Of a stretch of 9,051 nucleotides of DNA, positions 1 through 7,160 are shown one piece after another. Position 1 is the stretch's first letter. Each line of letters starts with the position of its first letter. Both the position numbers and the translations under genes were made by a program. The notes beneath the pieces were generated by a model. The model was not told the origin of the DNA and did not search any database. It saw only the letters and a program-made list of their open reading frames with translations. The stretch is from Deltaproteobacteria bacterium. GTDB taxonomy: Bacteria > Desulfobacterota > Desulfobacteria > Desulfobacterales > JAUVGT01. The stretch covers positions 1 through 9,051 of the forward strand of contig JAUVGT010000197.1 of assembly GCA_030593645.1 (NCBI GenBank). Reading direction: 5' to 3'.

Positions 1-357
1 ACAATCTTAAAATGCCTGGAATTACCTTATCAGGTAATCGATCTCTGCAGCGGTGACCTGGGTTTTTCATCCGCAAAAACATATGATATTGAAGTATGGA
101 TGCCGTCACAAAACGTCTACAGAGAAATATCATCATGTTCCAATTTTGAAAGTTTTCAGGCAAGAAGAGGCAACATCCGTTTTAAAGAAAAAGGAAAAAA
201 AGGAACCCGCCTCGTTCACACATTAAATGGCTCTGGTCTGGCAGTCGGGCGAACAGTTGCCGCAATTCTTGAAAATAACCAGCAGGCAGACAGTTCAATT
301 ATTATTCCTGATCTTTTGAGACCCTATATGAACGGATTGGAAAAAATATCGAAGTGA
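1..357 (+). CDS. serS: Seryl-tRNA synthetase, C-terminal part (5' end outside window)
   Basis: This is the last 118 residues of a class II aminoacyl-tRNA synthetase that charges tRNA-Ser with serine in the cytoplasm. The reading frame is open from the first base of the window, so the gene is cut by the window edge and is not a real truncation. The segment YREISSCSNFESFQARR and the class II motif 3 segment TLNGSGLAVGRTVAAILEN are hallmarks of SerRS. The motif 3 arginine (in AVGR) is the one that contacts ATP in the family. The ending IIPDLLRPYMNGLEKI is the usual SerRS C-terminus. The stop codon TGA at 355-357 overlaps the GTG start of threonine synthase, so the two genes are probably co-transcribed. 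The identification is very secure. Confidence 0.96.
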   Translation, partial: TILKCLELPYQVIDLCSGDLGFSSAKTYDIEVWMPSQNVYREISSCSNFESFQARRGNIRFKEKGKKGTRLVHTLNGSGLAVGRTVAAILENNQQADSSIIIPDLLRPYMNGLEKISK

Positions 358-1856
358 AAATAGATAATATTCCACAACATTTAAAACCGTTTATCATTCC
401 TGAGACCCAAGGGGATATGGTTTATCGCTGTCTTGGCTGCAACGTGGAATACGATATTAAAGAGTTATTATATACGTGTCCTGCCTGCAGCCAGGTCCTT
501 ATGATATACGATCTGGCATTTAATCGGTTAAAAGAAATACCCGGAGATATTTGGCACCAGATATTTGATTATCGTAAAATGCTGTCAACCCCGGCTCTTA
601 AAGGAATATATCGATACCATGAATTCATCGGCCCATTAGTTCCTCTCGACTCCGTTGTCTATCTTGGTGAGGGTCACACACCTCTAATCGAGGCGAACAA
701 GAATCTTCAGGAAAAAGTCGGCATTAAATTTTATTTTAAAAACGATGGCCAAAATCCCAGTGCCTCATTTAAAGACAGGGGTATGGCAAGTGCCATTAGT
801 TACATCCATTTTCTGATTCAGGAGGGAATGATTTCCGATGTGCTCACAATTTGCGCATCAACAGGAGATACATCCGCGGCCGCAGCTCTTTATGCCGCAT
901 ATCTAAACCCTTTAATTAAATCCGCTGTACTTCTCCCCAATAAAAAAGTGACGCCCCAGCAACTCTCGCAGCCTTTGGCGCATGGAGCCTCTGTATTTGC
1001 AATTCCTGGTGTTTTTGATGACTGCATGAGGATCGTTGAAACCCTTTCAGAACGGTACAATGTGGTATTGCTGAATTCAAAGAACGCCTGGCGTGTTCTT
1101 GGTCAGGAATCATACTCATATGAGATCTCACAGGATTTTGAATATGAATTGAGAAATAAAGTCATTGTTGTCCCGATTGGTAATGCCGGAAATATAACAG
1201 CTATTATGAACGGATTTTTAAAATTCTATGAAACAGGTATCATCAATACTCTTCCGAAAATTTTAGGTATACAGTCAAAACACGCCAATCCAGTAGTCAG
1301 ATATTATCACGTAACGGACCCGAATAAAAGAAAGTTCGTTCCGATCAGTGTCAGACCGAGTACTGCCCAGGCCGCTATGATCGGAAACCCGGTTTCAATG
1401 CCTCGGGTGATTCATCTTGTTGAACGATACAACGCCACGGCCGGCGAGCAAAAAGTTTTCTTTATTGACGTCACTGAACAGGAAATAATGGATTGGAATC
1501 TTACGGCCAATAATCATGGGCATATTGCCTGCACACAAGGTGGTGAATCTTTGGCCGGACTTGTGTATGCTATAAATGCCGGCATTGTTGATAAAGATGA
1601 GACAGCCATTGTCGATTCAACAGCTCATACCATCAAATTTTCCGGATTCCAGCAGATGTATTTTGATAATAGCTTCCCCTCTGACTACAACATTACCCCA
1701 AATAGTGAGAAAATTAATATTCCGTTTATTCTTGATTCCGAATCGGAAGAATCCCTATCGACCTTGGATAAACCGTTAACAGGTGAACCGTTAACTAAAT
1801 TTGTACGCAATATGGCACTAAAAATAGCTAAACAGCTAAGATTAAATAAATATTGA
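354..1856 (+). CDS. thrC: Threonine synthase (PLP-dependent, zinc-ribbon N-terminus)
   Basis: The 500-residue protein should convert O-phosphohomoserine to threonine and phosphate, the last step of threonine synthesis, in the cytoplasm. Near the N-terminus is a CxxC...CPAC pair (Cys26, Cys29, Cys42, Cys45) that looks like a zinc ribbon, as in many bacterial and archaeal threonine synthases. The fold-type II PLP core follows: GEGHTP (105-110), PSASFKDRG with the probable PLP-binding Lys140, ASTGDTSAAA (168-177), and the phosphate-cup segment IGNAGN (275-280). The start is GTG, overlapping the serS stop as GTGA. There is no strong Shine-Dalgarno sequence, only a GGA about 12 nt upstream, so translation is probably coupled to serS. 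No other start lies before the zinc ribbon except Met22, which would trim the region just ahead of Cys26. Related PLP enzymes such as cysteate synthase share this fold, but the motif set favours threonine synthase. Confidence 0.93.
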   Translation: MKIDNIPQHLKPFIIPETQGDMVYRCLGCNVEYDIKELLYTCPACSQVLMIYDLAFNRLKEIPGDIWHQIFDYRKMLSTPALKGIYRYHEFIGPLVPLDSVVYLGEGHTPLIEANKNLQEKVGIKFYFKNDGQNPSASFKDRGMASAISYIHFLIQEGMISDVLTICASTGDTSAAAALYAAYLNPLIKSAVLLPNKKVTPQQLSQPLAHGASVFAIPGVFDDCMRIVETLSERYNVVLLNSKNAWRVLGQESYSYEISQDFEYELRNKVIVVPIGNAGNITAIMNGFLKFYETGIINTLPKILGIQSKHANPVVRYYHVTDPNKRKFVPISVRPSTAQAAMIGNPVSMPRVIHLVERYNATAGEQKVFFIDVTEQEIMDWNLTANNHGHIACTQGGESLAGLVYAINAGIVDKDETAIVDSTAHTIKFSGFQQMYFDNSFPSDYNITPNSEKINIPFILDSESEESLSTLDKPLTGEPLTKFVRNMALKIAKQLRLNKY

Positions 1857-1860
1857 TCTT

Positions 1861-1888
1861 TTGACAGAACACCAAACGAATATATAAA
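1861..1888 (+). promoter_or_regulatory. Predicted sigma70-type promoter for the TPR lipoprotein gene
   Basis: A perfect TTGACA (-35, 1861-1866) is followed after 16 bp by TATAAA (-10, 1883-1888, five of six matches to the consensus). It lies immediately after the thrC stop codon and about 55 bp before the start of the TPR lipoprotein gene. The predicted transcription start is near 1895. The call rests on sequence match only. The region is AT-rich, so the -10 choice could shift by a few bases. Read-through from serS-thrC is not excluded, because I see no terminator between the genes. Confidence 0.55.
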
Positions 1889-1931
1889 ACCATATAACTT
1901 CTTTCTTTATTATAAACAATCTGTTTTGGCT

Positions 1932-1937
1932 AAAGGA
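1932..1937 (+). promoter_or_regulatory. Ribosome binding site of the TPR lipoprotein gene
   Basis: AAAGGA lies 7 nt before the ATG at 1945, at good spacing. It confirms this start and argues for independent translation of this gene rather than coupling to thrC. Confidence 0.6.
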
Positions 1938-1944
1938 TGATAGA

Positions 1945-2712
1945 ATGAAATCGAATAAAATCATTTGGGCAATGAGTATCTTCTTTATTTTATCTGCTGT
2001 TTCCTGCGCGGGTAATTTAGAACTCAGGAAACGTCAATCAAAAGCAATTAGAAAAGTGGGTGAGGTTTATCTCAAACAGGAAAACTACACAGCTGCACTT
2101 AGAGAACTGTTAGAAGCAGAACAGCTCTACTCTAAGGATCATTTCCTTCATAACGATTTAGGAATCGCTTATCGAAAAAAGGGTTTCGTTGAAAAAGCCA
2201 TTTATCATTTTGAAAAGGCCATTGAATTGAAACCGGATTATACGCCCGCAATAAATAACCTCGGTACCGTGTATTTTGACAAAAAAGACTATGATGCGGC
2301 AATCGCCTATTTCAAAAAGGCTTCAGAGAAGATTCTGTATGCAACCCCATATTATGCTTTCTATAATCTTGGGAAAGCGTACTATGAAAAAAAAGAATAT
2401 GGCCTTTCAGAAAAATATTATATGAAAGCTGTGGATAGTGAACCAAAATTTTTAGATCCTTTAGTCGGTCTCGGAAGGGTATATATTGCGACGGGGAAAA
2501 TTTCTGATGCCATCTCAGCATTAACCAGCGCGATTAAACAATACCCTCAATACGCAAGAGCATATTTTTATCTCGGACAAGCTTATACAGTGATAAAGGA
2601 TTACAAAAGAGCGCTTCTAGCCTATCAAAAAGCCTTTGAAATCGAACCCAATACACCATTGTCCAGGGATTCAGAACAAGAAATGAAAAAGCTGAAAAAC
2701 CATTACAAATGA
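1945..2712 (+). CDS. TPR lipoprotein, probable type IV pilus pilotin (PilF/PilW/Tgl-like)
   Basis: The 255-residue protein begins with a lipoprotein signal peptide: a basic N-terminus, a hydrophobic stretch, then AVSC with the probable lipidated Cys21. Alanine at -3 makes the lipobox slightly weak. Residue +2 is Ala, which would send it to the outer membrane under Lol rules. The rest is six consecutive 34-residue TPR repeats at about 32-65, 66-99, 100-133, 136-169, 170-203 and 204-237, with typical NLGxxY and A..yf.kAie..P positions. Length, lipidation and six repeats match the Tgl/PilF/PilW family, which helps PilQ form its outer-membrane ring. The gene converges on pilQ, which supports that role. 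The start is set by AAAGGA (1932-1937) 7 nt upstream of the ATG. A generic TPR lipoprotein is the alternative. I give no gene symbol because naming differs between lineages. Confidence 0.8.
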   Translation: MKSNKIIWAMSIFFILSAVSCAGNLELRKRQSKAIRKVGEVYLKQENYTAALRELLEAEQLYSKDHFLHNDLGIAYRKKGFVEKAIYHFEKAIELKPDYTPAINNLGTVYFDKKDYDAAIAYFKKASEKILYATPYYAFYNLGKAYYEKKEYGLSEKYYMKAVDSEPKFLDPLVGLGRVYIATGKISDAISALTSAIKQYPQYARAYFYLGQAYTVIKDYKRALLAYQKAFEIEPNTPLSRDSEQEMKKLKNHYK

Positions 2713-2765
2713 ATAATTCCACATATTATTTTCAGCCGTTTGGATAAATGAAGAACAGTATTATA
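2713..2765. other. Convergent intergenic gap between the TPR lipoprotein gene and pilQ
   Basis: These 53 bp separate the 3' ends of two converging genes. The only symmetry seen is an all-A/T inverted repeat, AATAAT (2712-2717) and ATTATT (2725-2730) with a 7-nt loop, followed by a few T residues. There is no GC-rich stem with a U tract, so no convincing intrinsic terminator can be called on either strand, although transcription from both sides must stop near here. Confidence 0.4.
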
Positions 2766-5600
2766 TTAAAGCTTTCGCTGCTCAAGCTGTATGATTTTCG
2801 GTGTAATAAATATAAGGAGTTCTCTGGAAGTTTTTGACTTATTAGACTGCTTAAACAAATATCCGAGAATGGGTATTGAACCTAATCCCGGAAAACCGAC
2901 AGTGCCTTCTATTATATTTGTTTTCATAATACCGCCAATGACGATCGTATCCCCATCATTGACCAGAAGTTCTGTATTTGCAGAAGCTGTATCTATACTG
3001 GGCACACCGGCTACCAGCTTTCCCACATCATCCTTTTTAATATCAATTTTCATTAATATTCGATCATCCGGCGTGACCGTGGGTGTAACCTGCAGCGTCA
3101 ATTCAATTTTCTTAAAACTAACTGTGGTTCCCCCGCTCGAACTTTCTTCAAAATATGGATATTCATAACCCTGCTTAATTATAGCTTGTACATTATCAAG
3201 TGTAACGATCTTCGGAGCTGTTATAATCTTTGCGTTTTGCTTTGCCTCCTGTGCGGCAATATTAGCATTGATTAAGAAAGGCGTGCCGTCAGTAATCAAA
3301 CGAGTAAAATTGAAACCAATCCTCGAAGCCGCCGCCTGGCCAAAATTCATTGCCACATCTCCGGAGGTAGAACCGGACCACCCGGTATTTACTGAACCAT
3401 CTGGCCCGAGATCTACGCCCCAGGTAATACCAATGTCTCTTGAAAAATCATCTGTAGCTTCAACACTCCGGGCCTCAATGACGACCTGCGGTGTCACTTT
3501 ATCAATTTTATTTACTATTTCTTTTATCTGCTCTATTTTTACAGCACTGTCAGTTATGATCAGTTGATTATTTCGTGTATCGACAGTAACACTCCCGCGT
3601 TTGTCCGTTATTAAAGGTTTTACGTGAGGTAAAATATCAGACGTCGCATCGGAATAATTAATTGAAATATAAACTGTCTCTATGGGTTCCAGTTGTTCCT
3701 CAACTTCCTGGGTCTTTCTTTCAGCCGTGATTTTTGCCTGTCTTGCCTGTTGTTCAGTAGTCAGTGTGTTCAGTGTAGCGATCCTTATGATGTCACCTTC
3801 ATAAGTCATACCAAGATTATTCATTTTTAAAACAAGATCAAGAACCTGGTCCCAGGGTACAGGCTTATCCAATGTTAATGTTACCTTACCGGTAACATCC
3901 TTATCAATGGCAAAATTCTTTTTACTGATTTCCCGGATTATACGAAAAACATTTTTTATATCGGTATCATAAAAATCAAGCGCGATCTTTTCCCCGGTAT
4001 ATCTTTTTTTAGTCCTTCGGCCAGAAACTAAACTATCAAAGATTTCGTCCTCAGTTCGAATTCCTTCAAAAACACCTCCATCACCAGCGTTGGGTTTTGA
4101 ATCGTCTTTCAGATAATCATTTAAAATTAATTTATCTTCTGGTTTTTTAACAGGACCAGCAATAGCTTTATCAACAACAGCGATCTCAGAGGGAGGTACC
4201 TTTTTTGTTGAACTTGTCCCAGGTGTTTCGACAGGAGTAATGGCCGCAGATTTACGGCTAATCGTTGGTTTCTCATCAGTATCCGTTTGTTCTAAAACCT
4301 TTCTCCAGGGTGGGAGATCTGCCTGATCGATTTGTGCAGGTGGAATTGCGGAAGCTTCAAATCTAATATACAGAAGGTCACCCTTTTGCTCAATTGTATA
4401 ATGAACATCTTCTCTAAGTTCTATCGCGATCATTGAATTATTTTTCATTGAAGACTTATATACAGGCGTTATTCTGTTTACCGCGCTCTCAAATCTTGTA
4501 GTGATAAGCGGCCGTCTTCTATACTTCGGAATTTTGGCATTCATAAGATCAAGCTTAAGTAATTTAGAGTTTACCTTTTTTAGCTTGTATTCGACCGGTT
4601 TGGTGGTCCCAATAATTACTGTTGATTTACCCGTATCCTCACTCCGAAAATCGACCCGGTTCACCCATACGGATTTACGATCATATTTCGGGATAGGTGA
4701 TTTTTCCGTTTTCGTTACAGGTTTAGCGGTAGAACTCACGGAAGCTGTAACAGCTTTATTTTCCCCTACAATAATTACAAGTCCATTAATTACAGTGTGG
4801 GCGGCATAGTTTTTTAAATAGGCTTTTTTTGTGTCCAGAACAATACGAACTTTACCGGGATGTCCAAAATGCCGTACTTTCTTTACCAACTTTGTATTGA
4901 CAGGAACTACCTTTTGTTTTTTGTGAGGACTTTCTATATTATGGATATCAAATACGATACGGGCAGGATTATCAAGCACAAAACTTGTATAATCATTTAT
5001 CGCCCCATTTGCATTAACGTTAATCTCTATTTTTTTTTCATATTTTGACACGCGAACGGATTCCAGTCGGGTGGCCGGTATCAGACTGCTTCCTTCAGTA
5101 CCGGTCCCGGTCTCATCTGTCGTTTCTCGTGATATATCGATGGTTTTTGAAAAAGTAATATTTATACTTAGACTATCCGGTATTACTTTATAGGGCACAT
5201 CCTTTTTCAGCAATAACAAAATTCTCGAATGATCTTCTTCTTCAGTAATTTGCGAAACTTCTATGGCTTCAACGATACTATTATCAAAGGCGTATCTTTC
5301 TTTTAAACTTTCCTTTAATTTGGTTTTCGGAAAATAAAACAGGATACCCAGTGGAATATCCTGTTTAATTGAAGTATATGCCAACTGTTGGTTTCCTTCT
5401 ACCGTTACAGTCATCATTTCATTATCATCGGAAATACGAATATTTGTGATTATTTTTTCTTCTTTGTTCCCATTATCACCCGTGTATTCATCGGTTTCCA
5501 CGCTCCGGGAAGCACATCCCGTAATAATCATTATCATCGCAATAAGGCACAATGAAATTATGCTGCTTTTGGTATTAGCCTTTTTGAGTAGATCAAACAT
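2766..5600 (-). CDS. pilQ: Type IV pilus secretin PilQ, with lipobox and AMIN repeats
   Basis: The 944-residue protein forms the outer-membrane ring through which the pilus passes. The N-terminus has a signal peptide ending in ITGC with Cys29 as a probable lipid site. Three AMIN-like beta domains (peptidoglycan binding in the family) follow at roughly 50-150, 178-280 and 312-415. A low-complexity linker spans 420-530, then come the secretin N0/STN domain (about 537-610), the N1 domain (about 640-705) and the secretin barrel (706-940). The barrel carries the family signature VPSIDTASANTELLVNDGDT and the ending GFPGLGSIPILGYLF...RELLIFITPKI. The chosen ATG at 5600 has GGAG 6 nt upstream and leaves 1 nt after the pilP stop. 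A TTG at 5612 in the same frame would add four residues but would consume that GGAG. The protein is long for PilQ (roughly 700-900 in many species), mainly because of the AMIN repeats and linker. Confidence 0.96.
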   Translation of the reverse strand: MFDLLKKANTKSSIISLCLIAMIMIITGCASRSVETDEYTGDNGNKEEKIITNIRISDDNEMMTVTVEGNQQLAYTSIKQDIPLGILFYFPKTKLKESLKERYAFDNSIVEAIEVSQITEEEDHSRILLLLKKDVPYKVIPDSLSINITFSKTIDISRETTDETGTGTEGSSLIPATRLESVRVSKYEKKIEINVNANGAINDYTSFVLDNPARIVFDIHNIESPHKKQKVVPVNTKLVKKVRHFGHPGKVRIVLDTKKAYLKNYAAHTVINGLVIIVGENKAVTASVSSTAKPVTKTEKSPIPKYDRKSVWVNRVDFRSEDTGKSTVIIGTTKPVEYKLKKVNSKLLKLDLMNAKIPKYRRRPLITTRFESAVNRITPVYKSSMKNNSMIAIELREDVHYTIEQKGDLLYIRFEASAIPPAQIDQADLPPWRKVLEQTDTDEKPTISRKSAAITPVETPGTSSTKKVPPSEIAVVDKAIAGPVKKPEDKLILNDYLKDDSKPNAGDGGVFEGIRTEDEIFDSLVSGRRTKKRYTGEKIALDFYDTDIKNVFRIIREISKKNFAIDKDVTGKVTLTLDKPVPWDQVLDLVLKMNNLGMTYEGDIIRIATLNTLTTEQQARQAKITAERKTQEVEEQLEPIETVYISINYSDATSDILPHVKPLITDKRGSVTVDTRNNQLIITDSAVKIEQIKEIVNKIDKVTPQVVIEARSVEATDDFSRDIGITWGVDLGPDGSVNTGWSGSTSGDVAMNFGQAAASRIGFNFTRLITDGTPFLINANIAAQEAKQNAKIITAPKIVTLDNVQAIIKQGYEYPYFEESSSGGTTVSFKKIELTLQVTPTVTPDDRILMKIDIKKDDVGKLVAGVPSIDTASANTELLVNDGDTIVIGGIMKTNIIEGTVGFPGLGSIPILGYLFKQSNKSKTSRELLIFITPKIIQLEQRKL

Positions 5601-5601
5601 T

Positions 5602-6480
5602 TTAGTCTCCAACAGGTTTGGGAAGTTTTATTGCCTTTTGCCGCTTTGTTAAATCACCGATACTATTTTCAACTTCCTCTTCAATAATAATATTATCACT
5701 TAAGATCTTTACCACTTTACCGGAATTAAGGCCAATATAATCACCTTTTTTGATTATATACCCCTTCCCGGATGCTTCTTCAACACAGGCTTTATTTCCG
5801 CTTGGTCCCCGTATTATCGCAACAAGTTTAAGCTGGCTTAAAGATATTTTCTCAAGCGGTGTTCTGGGTATTCGTTTTTTCCTTGTCCTGGCCACAACTA
5901 TCGGCTTTTCTTCAACCATTGGCTCGAAAGGGTCGACCTTACCGCGGGGGTTATAAGATTTAGATTCCCCAATCTGCCAAACTTGTAAAGTCTCACTTTT
6001 TTTCGATCCGGGTTTTACTATTGCCTTTTTTGTATCTTGTTTCGTCCCAGGTGAATCTACCGGCTTTTTTTGTAACGGTTTTTTTTCAATTGCTTCAGAC
6101 TCAAGCGGTTCTGGTTTTACCGGTTTTACCGGAAGCTTCTCTTTTTTTGCAATAACGACTTTCTTTTCTGGCTTACTCTCAGTTTTTGAAATATCAGATT
6201 TGGGTGAAATGATCTCTTTTTTTGAAACCCCTTTTGTATCCAGGGGTTTCTTTGCAGTTTTTTCAGGATCAGTCTTTGGTTTTGTGCTCGTTTTTGGTGT
6301 TTCAGGTTTTGCTGGGGCTGTTTTTTTTGCTACGATGTCCTTTTTATCCTTAACAACTATTTTTTTTCGCACAAGCTGCGGCTTCCTCTGTTTATCCGTT
6401 TTGTTTTCACAGCCCCATACCAGGCAAAAAACGATTAAGGAGCATAGTATATATGATAATCTTTTTGAATTTACTTTCAT
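5602..6480 (-). CDS. pilP: Type IV pilus assembly lipoprotein PilP with extended Lys/Pro-rich linker
   Basis: PilP links the inner-membrane PilN-PilO pair to the PilQ N0 domain across the periplasm. The protein has 292 residues, against about 170-180 in well-studied species. The signal peptide ends in VWGC with Cys24 as the lipid site. Trp at -2 is unusual, and Glu25-Asn26 follow the cysteine, which may favour inner-membrane retention. Residues about 27-165 form a disordered-looking stretch dominated by Lys, Pro, Thr, Ser and Glu. The conserved PilP part starts at NPRGKVDPFEPM (about 177-188, compare the family's RDPF motif) and continues in a beta domain at 207-292 (ISLSQLKLVAIIRG, GYIIKKGDYIG). 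The ATG is preceded by an in-frame TGA, so it cannot start further upstream. The nearest Shine-Dalgarno-like GAGG is about 15 nt away, a long spacing. The gap after pilO is 32 nt, the largest in the operon. Confidence 0.92.
   Translation of the reverse strand: MKVNSKRLSYILCSLIVFCLVWGCENKTDKQRKPQLVRKKIVVKDKKDIVAKKTAPAKPETPKTSTKPKTDPEKTAKKPLDTKGVSKKEIISPKSDISKTESKPEKKVVIAKKEKLPVKPVKPEPLESEAIEKKPLQKKPVDSPGTKQDTKKAIVKPGSKKSETLQVWQIGESKSYNPRGKVDPFEPMVEEKPIVVARTRKKRIPRTPLEKISLSQLKLVAIIRGPSGNKACVEEASGKGYIIKKGDYIGLNSGKVVKILSDNIIIEEEVENSIGDLTKRQKAIKLPKPVGD
5607..5610 (-). promoter_or_regulatory. Shine-Dalgarno that fixes the pilQ start
   Basis: On the - strand, GGAG lies 6 nt before the ATG at 5600 and overlaps the last codons of pilP. 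It is the best-placed ribosome binding site in the operon. It favours the ATG start over the in-frame TTG at 5612. Confidence 0.65.
5986..6402 (-). other. Low-complexity Lys/Pro/Thr-coding region in pilP
   Basis: This segment encodes residues about 27-165 of PilP, rich in KKP, KPE and PVKP-like units, including the short tandem PVKPVKPEP. The coding strand carries repeated poly-A runs of 7-8 nt, seen as T runs on the + strand at 5997-6003, 6065-6071, 6079-6086, 6142-6148, 6217-6223, 6321-6328 and 6360-6367. It is probably a flexible periplasmic spacer between the lipid anchor and the PilQ-binding domain. Confidence 0.7.
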
Positions 6481-6512
6481 AATAAATCAAGGTTACCTCA
6501 ATTGTTTATTTA

Positions 6513-7160
6513 TTACTTCTTTCTCTTCTTTGTTGTTTTTCTTCTTTTTGCCGGTGGCTTCTTTTTGGGTTCTATAAATTTATAAGTTACGGCTGTACAG
6601 GAAGTACTAAGCTTATTCATCGACGAATCTTTCGATGCTATCCCAGTAATCACAATGTCACGAATATTAACCACCCTTGGGAGTCTGGCGACCCGGTCAA
6701 AAAAACTTGCGATATTATGAAACCCGCCTGTTATTTTAATCGCAACTGGGATTTCCGCGTAAAAATCTTTTCTAACCTCACCTTTTGGCTGGAAAAGTAA
6801 AAATTCAAGTCCCGATTCCTGACCTTCCAATGAAATGCTCTCCAGCAGTGAGGGTATCTCCTCCTTTTCAGGAAGCGATTTCATCACCAATTTAAAAGCA
6901 GCCTCTTCCTCCTTCATATTCTGTTGAAACTTTTTTAAATCTCTGGCATCCTTTTTTGCAATGATCAGTTCTTTATTTAACTTATCGAATTCAACGTTTA
7001 ACCTTTTGATATCATTGAGCTTAGGCCCGTATGATAGCCAGATTGTCAACCCGATTATTAGGAGAAATGCCGCACTTGATATCAATATCCGTTGCAGTTG
7101 CGATAATTTTTCAAGTTTTACAAAAAAAGTTTCTAATGAACTCGTTTTTTCTTCTGTCAT
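6513..7160 (-). CDS. pilO: Type IV pilus inner-membrane assembly protein PilO
   Basis: The 215-residue bitopic protein pairs with PilN in the inner membrane and connects the cytoplasmic and periplasmic halves of the machine. It has a short cytoplasmic N-terminus, one membrane helix at about 25-44, a charged coiled coil at about 48-95, and then the PilO periplasmic domain. The latter includes LPEKEEIPSLLESIS (96-110) and PVAIKITGGFHNIASFFDRVARLPRVV (about 138-164), a conserved pattern in the family. The C-terminus from about 197 is a tail with 12 basic residues in the last 19, which is unusual. The start ATG overlaps the pilN stop as ATGA, which indicates translational coupling. No strong Shine-Dalgarno is visible. 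Confidence 0.94.
   Translation of the reverse strand: MTEEKTSSLETFFVKLEKLSQLQRILISSAAFLLIIGLTIWLSYGPKLNDIKRLNVEFDKLNKELIIAKKDARDLKKFQQNMKEEEAAFKLVMKSLPEKEEIPSLLESISLEGQESGLEFLLFQPKGEVRKDFYAEIPVAIKITGGFHNIASFFDRVARLPRVVNIRDIVITGIASKDSSMNKLSTSCTAVTYKFIEPKKKPPAKRRKTTKKRKK

Noticed and set aside
2712..2730. Inverted repeat AATAAT/ATTATT after the TPR gene as an intrinsic terminator
   Set aside because: The stem is six A-T pairs only, with no GC content and only a short T run. It is too weak to call.
2769..2791. AGCTT/AAGCT hairpin at the end of pilQ as a terminator
   Set aside because: It has only a 5-bp stem with a 9-nt loop, lies inside the coding region and lacks a suitable U tract.
2791..3168. 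Open frame on the + strand opposite the pilQ secretin domain
   Set aside because: It is a shadow of the conserved pilQ C-terminal domain, with no recognisable protein features.
5601..5612. TTG at 5612 as the pilQ start
   Set aside because: It would use the GGAG Shine-Dalgarno as coding sequence. The ATG at 5600 has that GGAG at 6-nt spacing and begins a normal signal peptide.
6200..6577. Open frame on the + strand opposite pilP
   Set aside because: It is the antisense of a Lys-rich coding region, which gives a Phe/Leu/Ser-rich translation. There is no ribosome binding site or family resemblance, and pilP is clearly the real gene.
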